NCBI RefSeq assembly: GCF_002100115.1
Contig: NZ_ANBM01000011.1
Location: forward strand, 1 to 64,000
Length of the DNA: 64,000 nt
Source of the DNA: Anaerovibrio sp. JC8
Lineage (GTDB): Bacteria; Bacillota; Negativicutes; Selenomonadales; Selenomonadaceae
Direction of reading: 5' to 3'
The first letter of the stretch is position 1, and every line of letters begins with the position of its first letter. The position numbers were made by a program, and so were the translations under genes. The notes beneath the pieces were generated by a model. The model was given only the letters and a program-made list of their open reading frames with translations, searched no databases and was not told the origin of the DNA. Below, one piece after another: positions 16,619-25,594 of this stretch.

Positions 16619-17557
16619 TTATTTGTCTGCAGCCCGTGCCAAGAAATCAAAAACTTCCGACCAGTATTTCCTGCTGTCTGTTGGCATGGAATCACCGTGG
16701 CCGGCTCCTGGTACGGTGAATTTTTCCTTTTTGGCCTTGCAGGCATCGTAAAGCTGCTCCATCATAACAGGTGGAATCAGCTTGTCGGCCTCACCGTGTA
16801 TGAACAGCACCGGAACCTTTATTTTGTCCACTACCTTTATAGGGGCAGCATCAGATACCTTTACGCCGGTTTTTATGCCACTGACCACATCAACGCAATT
16901 CATGATGGGAAACTCCGGCAGGCCGAAGATAACTCCAAGCTGGTTGGAAAACATTTCATAGGCACTGGTATAGCCGCAATCCTCTATTACAGCCACTACT
17001 CCCGCTATGTCATCCCTGGCAGCGGCCATCAGTGCTGTGGCGGCGCCCATGGACACACCATGCAGTACAATTTCAGCATCCGGATATTGCTCCTTTATTT
17101 TTCTCGTCCAAACAGCGATTTCCTCGCTTTCCTTGCCCCCCATGGTAATATACTGGCCCTCAGTTTCCCCCGATGCACAAAGATCCGGCGTCAGAACCTG
17201 GTACCCGTGCTTCAGATAAACCTCGGCATAATCCCCGGCATAGTGCTGGTCCCTTCCATAACCATGTATTAAAATAGCCCAGCGTTTTCCCGGATGTGCC
17301 GGAGAAAAATGGGTGGCTGCCAAATGCCTACCATCAGAGGATACGGCACTCCACGTTTCTTTTGATACTGCAGGTTCCGGAGGAACCATCCGGCTTTTAT
17401 CCTGAATATCTGCACAGGCAGCAGGCGGTGCCAAAGGATCGGTATCATTGCCCCTCTTTAGGGCAAAATCCACAAAATACGCCCCCACTGCATAGCCCAT
17501 GGCCACAACTGCCAATATCACGGTCAGAAGTACCGCCGCCCATTTCTTTCTATTCAT
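16619..17557 (-). CDS. Membrane-anchored alpha/beta hydrolase
   Basis: A 312-residue protein with an N-terminal signal anchor (about residues 7-27). The hydrolase fold shows the oxyanion HGYG near 98, the nucleophile elbow GVSMGA near 165, and the Asp and His of the triad in HGEADKLI and GAGHGDS. The closest group by pattern is the BAAT/dienelactone-like 'alpha/beta hydrolase of unknown specificity' set. The active site probably faces the periplasm. GGGGG precedes the start; monocistronic. Confidence 0.85.
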   Translation of the reverse strand: MNRKKWAAVLLTVILAVVAMGYAVGAYFVDFALKRGNDTDPLAPPAACADIQDKSRMVPPEPAVSKETWSAVSSDGRHLAATHFSPAHPGKRWAILIHGYGRDQHYAGDYAEVYLKHGYQVLTPDLCASGETEGQYITMGGKESEEIAVWTRKIKEQYPDAEIVLHGVSMGAATALMAAARDDIAGVVAVIEDCGYTSAYEMFSNQLGVIFGLPEFPIMNCVDVVSGIKTGVKVSDAAPIKVVDKIKVPVLFIHGEADKLIPPVMMEQLYDACKAKKEKFTVPGAGHGDSMPTDSRKYWSEVFDFLARAADK

Positions 17558-17628
17558 AACAATGCCCCCATATCATACGGATGCCCCAATTTATATCTTA
17601 CCTTTGCCTTAACTATTCAAGCTAATAT

Positions 17629-17676
17629 AAAAAAGCCCCACAAACTACCATCAATGGATATAATTCGTGGAGCCTT
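17629..17676 (-). terminator. Terminator after the frameshifted nitroreductase
   Basis: Imperfect hairpin with AAGGCTCCAC / GTGGGGCTTT arms followed by T residues on the minus strand. Confidence 0.7.
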
Positions 17677-17708
17677 CTATATTTCCCTTCATTACGGGGG
17701 AGTATTTT

Positions 17709-18207
17709 TTATTTTACATAATGGACACGGGCTGCATCATAGCGGTCCTGCTGCGGATTCTTTTTCAACGGATAGCCAAATGGAATAACCGTGAATACTG
17801 ACAGGCTGTCAGGAGCATTCACTGCCTTGGCCACCTTTTCCATACGGTCTGCAAATGGAGCAATGCCCAGCATTACACCGCCTAAGCCCTGTTCTTCAAT
17901 TTCCAGCAAAATATTTTCCGTTGCCAGGGACATATCCACATCCACCAGCTCCGGCACTCTTACATCAGACTTGCGGCTGCACAGAACAAAAGCCGCCGGT
18001 GCACCGGCAGTCATGCCGGCATAAGGGCTGGCCTCGGACAGCTCCTGCAAAGCCTTCTTGTCTGTCACCACATAAAACTCCCATGGCTGCTGGTTCATGG
18101 CCGATGGTGCTGCCATAGCCGCCCGTAAAATCTTCTCGATTTTTTGCCTCCTCAACGGGACGGTCCTCATAGCTGCGAATACTGGTACGGGAAAAAATTG
18201 CGTTCAT
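17709..18207 (-). pseudogene. Nitroreductase family protein, interrupted by a one-base frameshift
   Basis: The first frame begins MNAIFSRTSIRSYEDRPVEE, the canonical N-terminus of small FMN nitroreductases, and the second resumes with KIEKILRAAMAAPSAMNQQP, the next family segment. The break is at a run of six T (18140-18145, six A in the coding sense); five would restore one 165-residue protein ending in VHYVK, a normal family length. The start at 18207 has GGAGG upstream. It may be an assembly error or a true mutation. If intact it would be a cytoplasmic NAD(P)H-dependent flavin reductase of unknown substrate. Confidence 0.82.
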
Positions 18208-18308
18208 AATATGCCCTCCTCTTGCCGAGCAATAAACTTATCTGTATAGGATTATTCTCCTACTACACTCGTAGTTATATTATACCAGAAAAATGAAAAA
18301 TAAAAGGA

Positions 18309-18336
18309 AAAGCCGACTCCATTTGAAGTCGGCTTA
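18309..18336 (-). terminator. Terminator of tRNA-Pro
   Basis: AAGCCGACT / AGTCGGCTT stem followed by T residues, 10 bp after the tRNA 3' end on the minus strand. Confidence 0.8.
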
Positions 18337-18345
18337 AATTGCAAA

Positions 18346-18422
18346 TGGTCGGGATGACAGGATTCGAACCTGCGGCCTCATCGTCCCGAACGATGCGCGC
18401 TACCAAACTGTGCCACATCCCG
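18346..18422 (-). tRNA. tRNA-Pro (CGG)
   Basis: A 77-nt cloverleaf: acceptor CGGGATG/CATCCCG, D-arm with GGTAGCGC, anticodon stem CATCG/CGATG around the loop TTCGGGA (anticodon CGG), T-arm GGTTCGAATCC, and an encoded CCA end (18346-18348). Reads proline codon CCG. It is a single tRNA gene with its own terminator. Confidence 0.95.
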
Positions 18423-18551
18423 ATAGCTTTTCCGCAGATTATTATAACACAGTTGGAGCATTTTTTCCTTAATTTCTCATATTTTTCCCTAAAATACTAC
18501 ACAGCAGCCATCGGGCAAACAACAAAAATCAAAAATTTTTAATAAAACCTC

Positions 18552-18580
18552 TTCCACCTATCGCTTTAGTATGTTATACT
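18552..18580 (+). promoter_or_regulatory. Promoter of the ECF S-component gene
   Basis: TTCCAC (18552-18557), 17-nt spacer, TATACT (18575-18580). It places the transcript start near 18587, which rules out the longest open-frame start at 18571. Confidence 0.55.
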
Positions 18581-18633
18581 GTACTGCAATGGGGAATATG
18601 ACATTTGTACAAAGCAAGAAAGAAGTGATAGTA

Positions 18634-19179
18634 ATGTCAGGTTTATTGAAAGAACACCCTAACAAAACTCTTTTCGGTGCCAAATTCACCGTCAGAGAAT
18701 TATGCCTCTGCGCCATTATGAGTACCATTGTATTCCTGATGACCTTTGTGCCGAAGATTCCTATTCCGCTTGGCTATGCCCATGTTGGTGATGCCGCAAT
18801 TTTTCTGATAGTTTTACTGGCACCAAAGCGTCCGGCTCTGTTGGCGGCCTGCATTGGATCTGCAATGGCAGATCTTATCGGCGGCTTTTATCTTTGGATT
18901 ATGCCAACCATTTTCATAAAATTCATTATGGCCTACATTGTATATATAATTGCCCGACCGGATGGTGAAAATACCACCCTTCTCCGGGCTGCTGCAGCCT
19001 TTGTTGTAGCTTCTCTTTGGATGACCTTCGGCTATGTGGCCTTTGGTGCCCTGCTCTATGACAGCCTTGAAGCTGGTCTGGCCTCCGGCTACGGCCTGCT
19101 GGTAAAGAGCCTCATCAACACCATTGCCGCCCTGCTGGCCCTGCCATCCCTCAGAAAAGCCATTAATCTGAACTCATAA
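18634..19179 (+). CDS. ECF-type transporter S component
   Basis: A 181-residue integral membrane protein with about five to six hydrophobic helices. The segment PIPLGYAHVGDAAIFL followed by an LLAPKRPALLAACIGSAMAD stretch fits the substrate-capture subunits of group II ECF transporters (ECF-ribofla_trS-like). It would associate with the EcfA1A2T energising module encoded elsewhere. The vitamin is not predictable from the sequence. No riboswitch is visible in its short leader. The start at 18634 has only a weak GAAGTG; an ATG at 18598 is possible. Confidence 0.75.
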   Translation: MSGLLKEHPNKTLFGAKFTVRELCLCAIMSTIVFLMTFVPKIPIPLGYAHVGDAAIFLIVLLAPKRPALLAACIGSAMADLIGGFYLWIMPTIFIKFIMAYIVYIIARPDGENTTLLRAAAAFVVASLWMTFGYVAFGALLYDSLEAGLASGYGLLVKSLINTIAALLALPSLRKAINLNS

Positions 19180-19202
19180 CTGTTCATATTCTCCATATAA
19201 CC

Positions 19203-19252
19203 AACCGGCCTCCCATAGCAGAATTAAACTGTTATTGGAGGTCGGTTTTTGT
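19203..19252 (+). terminator. Terminator after the ECF S component
   Basis: ACCGGCCTCC / GGAGGTCGGT arms with an inner stem, followed by TTTTT on the plus strand. Confidence 0.85.
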
Positions 19253-19291
19253 TATTATTAGACTAACAGTTAATTTAACAGGAGGGGTATT

Positions 19292-20776
19292 ATGAAACTG
19301 AAAATTTCCCGTCGTGAATTTATGAAAATCTCCGGTGCCGCAGCAGCCGGACTGATGCTGTCCAATATAGCAGATACTAACAATAACCATACACCTGTGG
19401 CCCATGCCAAAGGGGCAGTCAATTATGCCGGACGGCAGATTCCCCTTCTATATGAAGCCGATATATGTGTGGTAGGCGGCGGGCCGGCAGGCGTTGCTGC
19501 AGCTTATACTGCAGGAAAAAAGGGTGCTTCTGCTGTAATCATTGAAAAGGGCATCACCCTTGGAGGCCTGCAGACCATGGGCAATGTTATACCATGCATG
19601 ACCACCTGGGCCCCGGACAGTGATACGGATTATGTCCGGGAAGTCAAGAAACGCCTGGGGCAATATGGTATTGCTTACGATGACCACAACGAAAAAAGCG
19701 AGGTGGGCATCTGGACCAATCCTGAGGTCATGAGCCTGATTTACGATGAGCTCTGTCAGGAAGCCAAGGTGGAAATCCTTTACAATACAACTCTTGTGGA
19801 CACCATTATGAAGGACGATTCCATTTCCGTGTGTATCGTCCAGACTATTGCCGGGTTGATGGCAGTCAAGGCCAAGACCTTTATTGACTGCTCCGGGGAT
19901 GCCATACTGGCCCGCAGTGCCAAGATTCCTTGTGAATGCGGCTTTGAAAAAACCGGGAAAAACCAGCCCATGAGCTTCCGCTTTGAAATGGGTGGTATTG
20001 ATATTGATAGGGTATATCAGTACGTGACCCTTGAGCTGGGTGATGATTTCTGCCCCACCAAGCCGCCCCATTATGAATTTGCCGAGGCAAGACATCGGAC
20101 CAAGCAATATATTCTGGAGCAATTTATGGTGGATGGCATAAAATCCGGGGAGCTGACGGAGGCCGATGCTGAATATATGCAGGCCTTTACCATTGTGGGA
20201 AAGCCGGGCCACGTTTCCATGAACTGTCCGGAGCTGCCACTGGAATTCAGTGCCTCCGATCCCCTCACCTACAGCCGGGGGGTACGGGCTGGACGCCAGA
20301 TGATTCACCGCCTCAGCCAATACTTCATCAAGCACATGCCGGGCTTTGAAAATGCCTATCTGGCCAAGGAAGCCTCCATGCTGGGAGCCAGAGAATCCTG
20401 GCGCATAAAGGGCAAATTCTATATGACCGAGGATGACTATCATAACCAGTCCCGTTTTCCTGATGCCGTGGCCCGCACAGCCTGGTTTATCGACGCCCAC
20501 GGGGAAAAGGTCAGCGAAAAGCTGCCAAAGGGGGCCTATTATGAAATCCCATACCGTGCCCTTATTACCAATGAGGTGCCAAATCTCATTGTGGCCGGCC
20601 GCTGCATAAGTGCCAGCTTCATTCTGCAGGCATCCATGCGTATCCAGCTCACCTGCATGAGTATCGGCGAAGCCGCCGGCATTGCCGCTGCCTGGGGCAT
20701 AAAAAACAGGATTCCAGCCAACAGCATCCGTTGGGAAGAAATTCCTGAAAATCTTAGAAGTTATGTTAGCAGATAA
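19292..20776 (+). CDS. Tat-exported FAD-dependent oxidoreductase
   Basis: A 494-residue flavoprotein. The N-terminus has a twin-arginine signal (SRREFMKIS followed by a hydrophobic stretch), so it is folded with FAD and exported by Tat. The dinucleotide loop is VVGGGPAGVAAAYTAG (about 59-74), and FIDCSGDAILAR and the C-terminal IVAGRCISASF fit the FAD_oxidored (PF12831-like) family. Its periplasmic substrate is unknown. AGGAGGGG precedes the ATG. It lies 70 bp upstream of a PTS permease on the same strand; shared transcription is possible. Confidence 0.85.
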   Translation: MKLKISRREFMKISGAAAAGLMLSNIADTNNNHTPVAHAKGAVNYAGRQIPLLYEADICVVGGGPAGVAAAYTAGKKGASAVIIEKGITLGGLQTMGNVIPCMTTWAPDSDTDYVREVKKRLGQYGIAYDDHNEKSEVGIWTNPEVMSLIYDELCQEAKVEILYNTTLVDTIMKDDSISVCIVQTIAGLMAVKAKTFIDCSGDAILARSAKIPCECGFEKTGKNQPMSFRFEMGGIDIDRVYQYVTLELGDDFCPTKPPHYEFAEARHRTKQYILEQFMVDGIKSGELTEADAEYMQAFTIVGKPGHVSMNCPELPLEFSASDPLTYSRGVRAGRQMIHRLSQYFIKHMPGFENAYLAKEASMLGARESWRIKGKFYMTEDDYHNQSRFPDAVARTAWFIDAHGEKVSEKLPKGAYYEIPYRALITNEVPNLIVAGRCISASFILQASMRIQLTCMSIGEAAGIAAAWGIKNRIPANSIRWEEIPENLRSYVSR

Positions 20777-20848
20777 AGAATTTAACGTAGATAAAAGATT
20801 TCAAGTAGATAAAGACTTTAAAAAAGTAACAAAAGAGGTTCTCGTAAG

Positions 20849-22336
20849 ATGAAATTTTTGCAAAAAATCGGAAAATCCCTTATGCTGCCCGTGGCATGTC
20901 TGCCCTTGTGCGGTATACTCATGGGTATTGGGTATCTGTTATGTCCTGCCTCCATGCAGGGGGGAGAAATAACCGGCATGGTTCCCACCATCGGAATGTT
21001 TCTGGTGAAAGCCGGCGGCGCCCTGATTGACCACATTGCCCTGCTGTTTGCCGTGGGTGTGGGCGTAGGAATGGCTGATGACCAAAATGGAACTGCTGGC
21101 ATTACGGCACTGGTTTCATGGCTGATTATTACCACTCTGTTGCAGGCTGATTTTGTCAAGCTGCTTTTGCCGAGCATTGCGGACCAGCCGGCAGCCCTGC
21201 TGGCCTTCCATAAGATAGAAAATCCTTTTATTGGAATTTTGGCGGGCATAATCGGTGCCCAAAGCTATAACCGTTTCAAGAATACTGACCTGCCGGAATG
21301 GCTGGCATTTTTCAGCCGAAAGAGAAGTACAGTTATTATATCCGGTTTAATCTCCATTTTAGTGGCAGCGGTTCTGTTCTTTGTCTGGCCGATCTTATTT
21401 GGAGCCTTGGTAAGCCTGGGACGGGGTATTGCAGATATGGGAGCTGTGGGAGCCGGTATCTATGCCTTCCTCAACCGTCTGCTCATTCCACTGGGGCTGC
21501 ATCACGCCCTCAACAATGTATTCTGGTTTGACACCATCGGTCTTGGTGACCTTACCCACTTTTGGGCAGGCCACACCGATGCCGATGTGCCCTGGTCTCT
21601 GGGAATCTACATGTCCGGCTTCTTCCCGTGCATGATGTTCGGCGTTCCCGGTGCGGCACTGGCTATTATTCATTGCTCCAATAACAAACGTAGAAAATAC
21701 GTTGTGGGCATACTGGCATCAGCGGCATTGTGTTCCTTCGTCTGCGGCATTACAGAGCCCTTTGAATTCGCCTTTATGTTCTGCGCCCCAATGCTGTATG
21801 TGGCCTATGCCGCCCTGTATGGCATCTTCAGCTATGTAACTGCACTGGTGGGTTTTCGGGCTGGCTTCTCCTTTTCAGCCGGAGCTACTGACCTGCTGTT
21901 TTCCGCTTCCTTGCCGGCTGCCCAAAACACCTGGATGATTTTGCCTTTGGGATTTGCGGCCTTTGTGATTTTCTATCTGGTTTTCCGGGTATTAATCCTC
22001 AAGTTTAATCTGCCTACCCCGGGCAACGAATCAGAAGCTGTGGATGAAGCTGAAGAAACCCGGGAAGAAAAAGCTGTGGGCAATAATATGGTAGAGGGCA
22101 TGGATATTGCCTCCATTCTTGAGGCCTTGGGTGGAAAGGACAATATCATCACCCTGGATAACTGCGCCACAAGGCTGCGGCTGGAGCTGAAGGATACCAG
22201 TCTGGTGGATGAAAAGAAATTAAAGACGGCCGGGGCCAAAGGCGTCATCAGCCTTGACAATAGCAGCATTCAGGTCGTTATCGGCATGAAGGTGCAAAAG
22301 GTTGCCGATGCCCTGCGGGAGCTGACAAGCCGTTAA
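20849..22336 (+). CDS. nagE: PTS IIBC component, N-acetylglucosamine/glucose family
   Basis: A 495-residue fusion of membrane domain IIC (about 1-385, ten or so hydrophobic segments, with the substrate-site motif GITEPFEFAFMF) and domain IIB (about 415-495, phospho-cysteine in LDNCATRLRLEL). It imports and phosphorylates a hexose; the IIC/IIB order and IIB motif fit the NagE/PtsG group, with GlcNAc more likely than glucose but unproven. There is no IIA domain, so a separate IIA and EI/HPr must be encoded elsewhere. GAGG precedes the start. Confidence 0.85.
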   Translation: MKFLQKIGKSLMLPVACLPLCGILMGIGYLLCPASMQGGEITGMVPTIGMFLVKAGGALIDHIALLFAVGVGVGMADDQNGTAGITALVSWLIITTLLQADFVKLLLPSIADQPAALLAFHKIENPFIGILAGIIGAQSYNRFKNTDLPEWLAFFSRKRSTVIISGLISILVAAVLFFVWPILFGALVSLGRGIADMGAVGAGIYAFLNRLLIPLGLHHALNNVFWFDTIGLGDLTHFWAGHTDADVPWSLGIYMSGFFPCMMFGVPGAALAIIHCSNNKRRKYVVGILASAALCSFVCGITEPFEFAFMFCAPMLYVAYAALYGIFSYVTALVGFRAGFSFSAGATDLLFSASLPAAQNTWMILPLGFAAFVIFYLVFRVLILKFNLPTPGNESEAVDEAEETREEKAVGNNMVEGMDIASILEALGGKDNIITLDNCATRLRLELKDTSLVDEKKLKTAGAKGVISLDNSSIQVVIGMKVQKVADALRELTSR

Positions 22337-22429
22337 AATAATTATCATAAAATCCAATTAAATTTATTAACAAACACCTCCCCAACGCCGATGTATGTAG
22401 TGAAGGCGAATGCACAGGGAGGTGTTTTT

Positions 22430-23563
22430 ATGCTTGAAGGAATCGGGCGTATCGGTGCCTATGTACAGCAGAAAAATTTAAAAACTGCGGCCAAGTATCG
22501 CATTAAAACAGGCAACAGTTTAATTCCCAGCAAAACGGAAAAGCTGGAAAGTGCCCTAAAACAGATTAATAAAAATCAGAGCTCCAAGGACACTAATTCC
22601 CTCAGAACAGCCAGCATAAAATCCAAGCTCAAGGGTGGCCGGAAGCTGACTTCCGAGGAAATGAACTATTTGCGGGAAAAGGATCCTGACCTGTACCGCA
22701 AGGCCAAGGGGGCCCAGGAGGCCCGTGAAGAACTGGAACGGGATTTGTCCCAATGCCATACCAAGGCAGAAGCCAGACAGGCGCTTATGCGTGCCCAGCT
22801 GCGTGCCTCCAATGAGGCCATGGCAGAATTGGCAGCTGTCAAGGGAGCGGGAGGAGCCGGTGGCATCGGTGGCGGATTCGGCGGTGTGGCCGGTGGAGCC
22901 CAAGCGGCATCCTTTGACGGAGATATGGGCGATATGGGCGATATGTCAGCAGAGGGCGTTGCTGCTGGAGCGGATATAAGTGGTGACGGTGTTCTGGCAG
23001 CTGAAGGAGCGGCTGCCCCGGCAACGGCCAATATTAGTGCCAATGTTAGCACCGATGCTGGTACGGTAAATGCTGATGAAAGCGGTGAAGCTGCTGAGGT
23101 TAACCAGGCCGTTGAAGCCAAGGAGCGGCTGGCAGAGGAAAACGCCGTTCAGCAAATGTTATCCAATGTTTTACAGGAAATTAATAACCTGATGTCTGAA
23201 GTATCCCAGGCTGATGAATCAGGGGAAAATGACAATAATCAGGCCGACGGAGTCAAGGGCAATGAGGAAGCAGCCGCCCCACCGGCAACTGGCAGCAGCT
23301 CCAATGACCCTGTGACGGATATTATCGAAAAGCTCCTGTTCAAGATGCGGGCCATTCAAAATGTCTGGGATGAATTTACCCATGACAAGGCCTACAAGGA
23401 AATGCCGGAGGGCTACAATTCCGAAGAAGCCAATCACACCAACGGCTATAAATTCAAGCATGCCGTAAATGACACCGCTCTGATGGATATAATCAACATC
23501 TACAACAATTCCTTTGAGGGTGGGGAGCTGACGGTCACCACCAGCTTGGATATTTTACAGTAG
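22430..23563 (+). CDS. Low-complexity protein of unknown function
   Basis: A 377-residue protein with three parts: a basic helical N-terminus (to about 140), a Gly/Ala/Asp-rich centre with an imperfect DMGDMGDM repeat (about 150-230), and an acidic C-terminus with helical stretches and a WDEFTHDKAYKEMPEGYNSE segment. No signal peptide or membrane segment. AGGGAGGTG lies 5 nt before the ATG; the longer frame is rejected. I do not recognise it. The layout hints at a secreted-without-signal or structural/motility-related protein, but nothing supports a function. It is followed by a terminator. Confidence 0.65.
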   Translation: MLEGIGRIGAYVQQKNLKTAAKYRIKTGNSLIPSKTEKLESALKQINKNQSSKDTNSLRTASIKSKLKGGRKLTSEEMNYLREKDPDLYRKAKGAQEAREELERDLSQCHTKAEARQALMRAQLRASNEAMAELAAVKGAGGAGGIGGGFGGVAGGAQAASFDGDMGDMGDMSAEGVAAGADISGDGVLAAEGAAAPATANISANVSTDAGTVNADESGEAAEVNQAVEAKERLAEENAVQQMLSNVLQEINNLMSEVSQADESGENDNNQADGVKGNEEAAAPPATGSSSNDPVTDIIEKLLFKMRAIQNVWDEFTHDKAYKEMPEGYNSEEANHTNGYKFKHAVNDTALMDIINIYNNSFEGGELTVTTSLDILQ

Positions 23564-23597
23564 TTATTCAATACGACAACAGACTAAACAACCCACG

Positions 23598-23633
23598 AAA
23601 AAGGACCAGAGAAGCAAATTTCTCTGGTCCTTT
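23598..23633. terminator. Bidirectional terminator between convergent genes
   Basis: AAAGGACCAGAGAA / TTCTCTGGTCCTTT, a 14-bp perfect stem with a 7-nt loop. Confidence 0.88.
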
Positions 23634-23659
23634 CTGTATCTTAAATCAGTTTTTATAAA

Positions 23660-24484
23660 TCACTTTGCATTGTTGTTCATGGCGCTCTGGGTGTCCTGCT
23701 CGGCACTGCGGATGTCAGCGGACATGTCCTTGGCCAGATTCAGCTCGTGGAAATGCTTGTCCTTATGCAGAACCATGGAGAACTTATCGGTTTTGTCCAG
23801 CTGAACCTCGCCGTCCTTGATAGCCAGCTCCAGAATATGACCACCGTGCTTCCTGTCATCGGAAATAAAGTGGAAATGCCACCCCACAGAGTTCAGCTCA
23901 CCCATATAGTTAGGACAGTACAGTCCCACCAGTGTTCCCTTAATATTTTTATGTGTAAATTCCGTCTGCTTGCCCTTCAGTGCCTCCACTAAAGTAGGAT
24001 ACGGCTTGCTGCTTCCATATTCGCTGCGGAACAGAATAGACGGAAATTCAGTGTGCAGCTTCACCATGTAAAAGCTGTTTTCCCCATGTTCCTCCACCGC
24101 CTGGTTCAATATCTTCTCAAAGGCTGCCTTATCCGCCACATTGGATAGCTTGATGGAAACATCATTATCAAAAAAGGTTACATTGGCAAAAGGAATGATT
24201 TCCTTATCGGGGGCCACCACCACCCTGCCATCTCCCAGAGCCTGATAAACCGTACCATCCAAGACGATCATTTCCCCGTTCAGCCCTTCAAAGGTGCCGA
24301 TACCGATGTCACCCATGGTGCGCAGATCCTTGACAGTAACCGTACCACCAAAATAACCCTGGGCCAGAGAATGTAACAACGCCACCTGGGAAAGATTTTC
24401 TCTGTCAACAGCTGCCGCATACCCGGTGCTGCCAATAAGCAAACCAGCAAGAATTGATGCAACCAATTTTTTTGACTTTGACAT
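23660..24484 (-). CDS. Acetolactate decarboxylase with a signal peptide
   Basis: A 274-residue protein of the AlsD/BudA family, which decarboxylates 2-acetolactate to acetoin. The zinc site is seen in GWHFHFISDDRKHGGH, and a conserved Glu lies further N-terminal in QVALLHSLAQGYFGGTVTV-type and TFEGLNGEMIVLDG context. Unlike most cytoplasmic homologues it begins with a signal peptide (LVASILAGLLIGSTGYAAA), so it should be exported, as known for a few Bacilli enzymes. GGAGG precedes ATG 24484. No acetolactate synthase is adjacent. Confidence 0.9.
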   Translation of the reverse strand: MSKSKKLVASILAGLLIGSTGYAAAVDRENLSQVALLHSLAQGYFGGTVTVKDLRTMGDIGIGTFEGLNGEMIVLDGTVYQALGDGRVVVAPDKEIIPFANVTFFDNDVSIKLSNVADKAAFEKILNQAVEEHGENSFYMVKLHTEFPSILFRSEYGSSKPYPTLVEALKGKQTEFTHKNIKGTLVGLYCPNYMGELNSVGWHFHFISDDRKHGGHILELAIKDGEVQLDKTDKFSMVLHKDKHFHELNLAKDMSADIRSAEQDTQSAMNNNAK

Positions 24485-24518
24485 ATTCAATACGCCTCCT
24501 CAACAGAATTATGGGTAA

Positions 24519-24986
24519 CTACCCGTATAACGGTATCAGCATGGCATAGGGTGCGGTCAACAATGCAAGGGTGCGGCTCAATCTGGTAATAGTCGTATCA
24601 TCAAGGCCACACTGCGAAAACGCAAATCGCCTGTTAATAAAAAATATGCACACCGCTGACAGCAGTACGCCGGGAATGGCGATTATAGTAGCCCCCGGAA
24701 AATTAAAGGTATTCCACCCGGGGCAGAATTTATCTGACAGAAGATAAATAGCCAAAATCAGCAGAGCCCCTATAATGTCGCTGATAAATCCAATGATCCA
24801 TACCTTTAAAATGCTTTTCTTCCAAAGGCTGACACATTCACTGATATTAAAGAATCTCGCGGCACAATATATCACAATACTGTCAATAAGGAAATTCCCC
24901 GGCAGTATAAGAAGCCATACCCCCGTAGGAAAAAGATAAAATAACCATGCAGGAAACAGAACATTGTAGAGACGGTTATTTTTCAA
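24519..24986 (-). CDS. Small integral membrane protein of unknown function
   Basis: A 155-residue protein with four predicted hydrophobic helices (about 10-45, 60-85, 95-115, 135-153) and few charged residues. The start is TTG with GGGGG 8 nt upstream. It lies 34 bp upstream of the acetolactate decarboxylase gene on the same strand, so they may be co-transcribed. No family recognised. Confidence 0.6.
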   Translation of the reverse strand: MKNNRLYNVLFPAWLFYLFPTGVWLLILPGNFLIDSIVIYCAARFFNISECVSLWKKSILKVWIIGFISDIIGALLILAIYLLSDKFCPGWNTFNFPGATIIAIPGVLLSAVCIFFINRRFAFSQCGLDDTTITRLSRTLALLTAPYAMLIPLYG

Positions 24987-25028
24987 GGAGATTGCCCCCT
25001 ATCTCTATAAAATATCGGCAGTTAACTT

Positions 25029-25547
25029 CTATCCTACAATTTCTATCTGGCACATTTTCATGGCTTCCAAGGCATTGGTGTGGCTCTCCGGTGTCACCCC
25101 GGCACAGCACTGTTCGTCCACACTTACCTTCACTTCAGGGTAGGCCGCCTTAATAAGCAGGGCGTTGCTGATTACACATATATCTGTACACAGCCCCACC
25201 AGCTCAACCTCATCAGTATTCTGCAAATGCTTTATAAGCTCCATGGAACCAAAGGTAGGCTTTTCTACCACCGCTTTGGCCTTATCCAAAAATTCACTGA
25301 GCTCATCTGTTATTTTCCAGCCCTGTGTCCCCTTTATGCAATGCTCAACAGGCAGCTTCTTCCCTTCCTGGGTGTTCAGATAATCCTCCCCATGGGTATC
25401 CATGGTAAAGATAAGCTCCGCCGAGCCCTTTTCCACTACATTTTGCAGCTTCTCCTTAAGCCGTGGCAGCATCTCCTGGGCTTCCTTGGTCCCAAGGCTG
25501 CCATCAATAAAATCATTCTGCATATCCACTACAACAATACTCTTCAC
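25029..25547 (-). CDS. pncA: Isochorismatase-family hydrolase, probably nicotinamidase
   Basis: A 172-residue cysteine hydrolase with the family triad: D in VVVDMQNDF near the N-terminus, Lys in the AKAVVEKPTF region, and the nucleophile Cys in VGLCTDICV. The metal-site D/H pair (TMDTHGEDY) favours nicotinamidase, which deamidates nicotinamide in NAD salvage; ureidoacrylate-type or other amidase activity is possible. The start is GTG 25547 with AGGAGG 9 nt upstream; the longer frame runs through that site. Confidence 0.82.
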   Translation of the reverse strand: MKSIVVVDMQNDFIDGSLGTKEAQEMLPRLKEKLQNVVEKGSAELIFTMDTHGEDYLNTQEGKKLPVEHCIKGTQGWKITDELSEFLDKAKAVVEKPTFGSMELIKHLQNTDEVELVGLCTDICVISNALLIKAAYPEVKVSVDEQCCAGVTPESHTNALEAMKMCQIEIVG

Positions 25548-25594
25548 TACTATGTACCTCCTATAAGTCATGCTCTTTTGAAATCGGTGTCCAT

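Noticed and set aside
18339-18542. 67-residue open frame
   Set aside because: It covers the tRNA-Pro gene and its flank on the opposite strand.
19448-20500. 350-residue open frame antisense to the FAD oxidoreductase
   Set aside because: Composition is that of a reversed coding strand (His/Gly-rich) and the plus-strand gene is clear.
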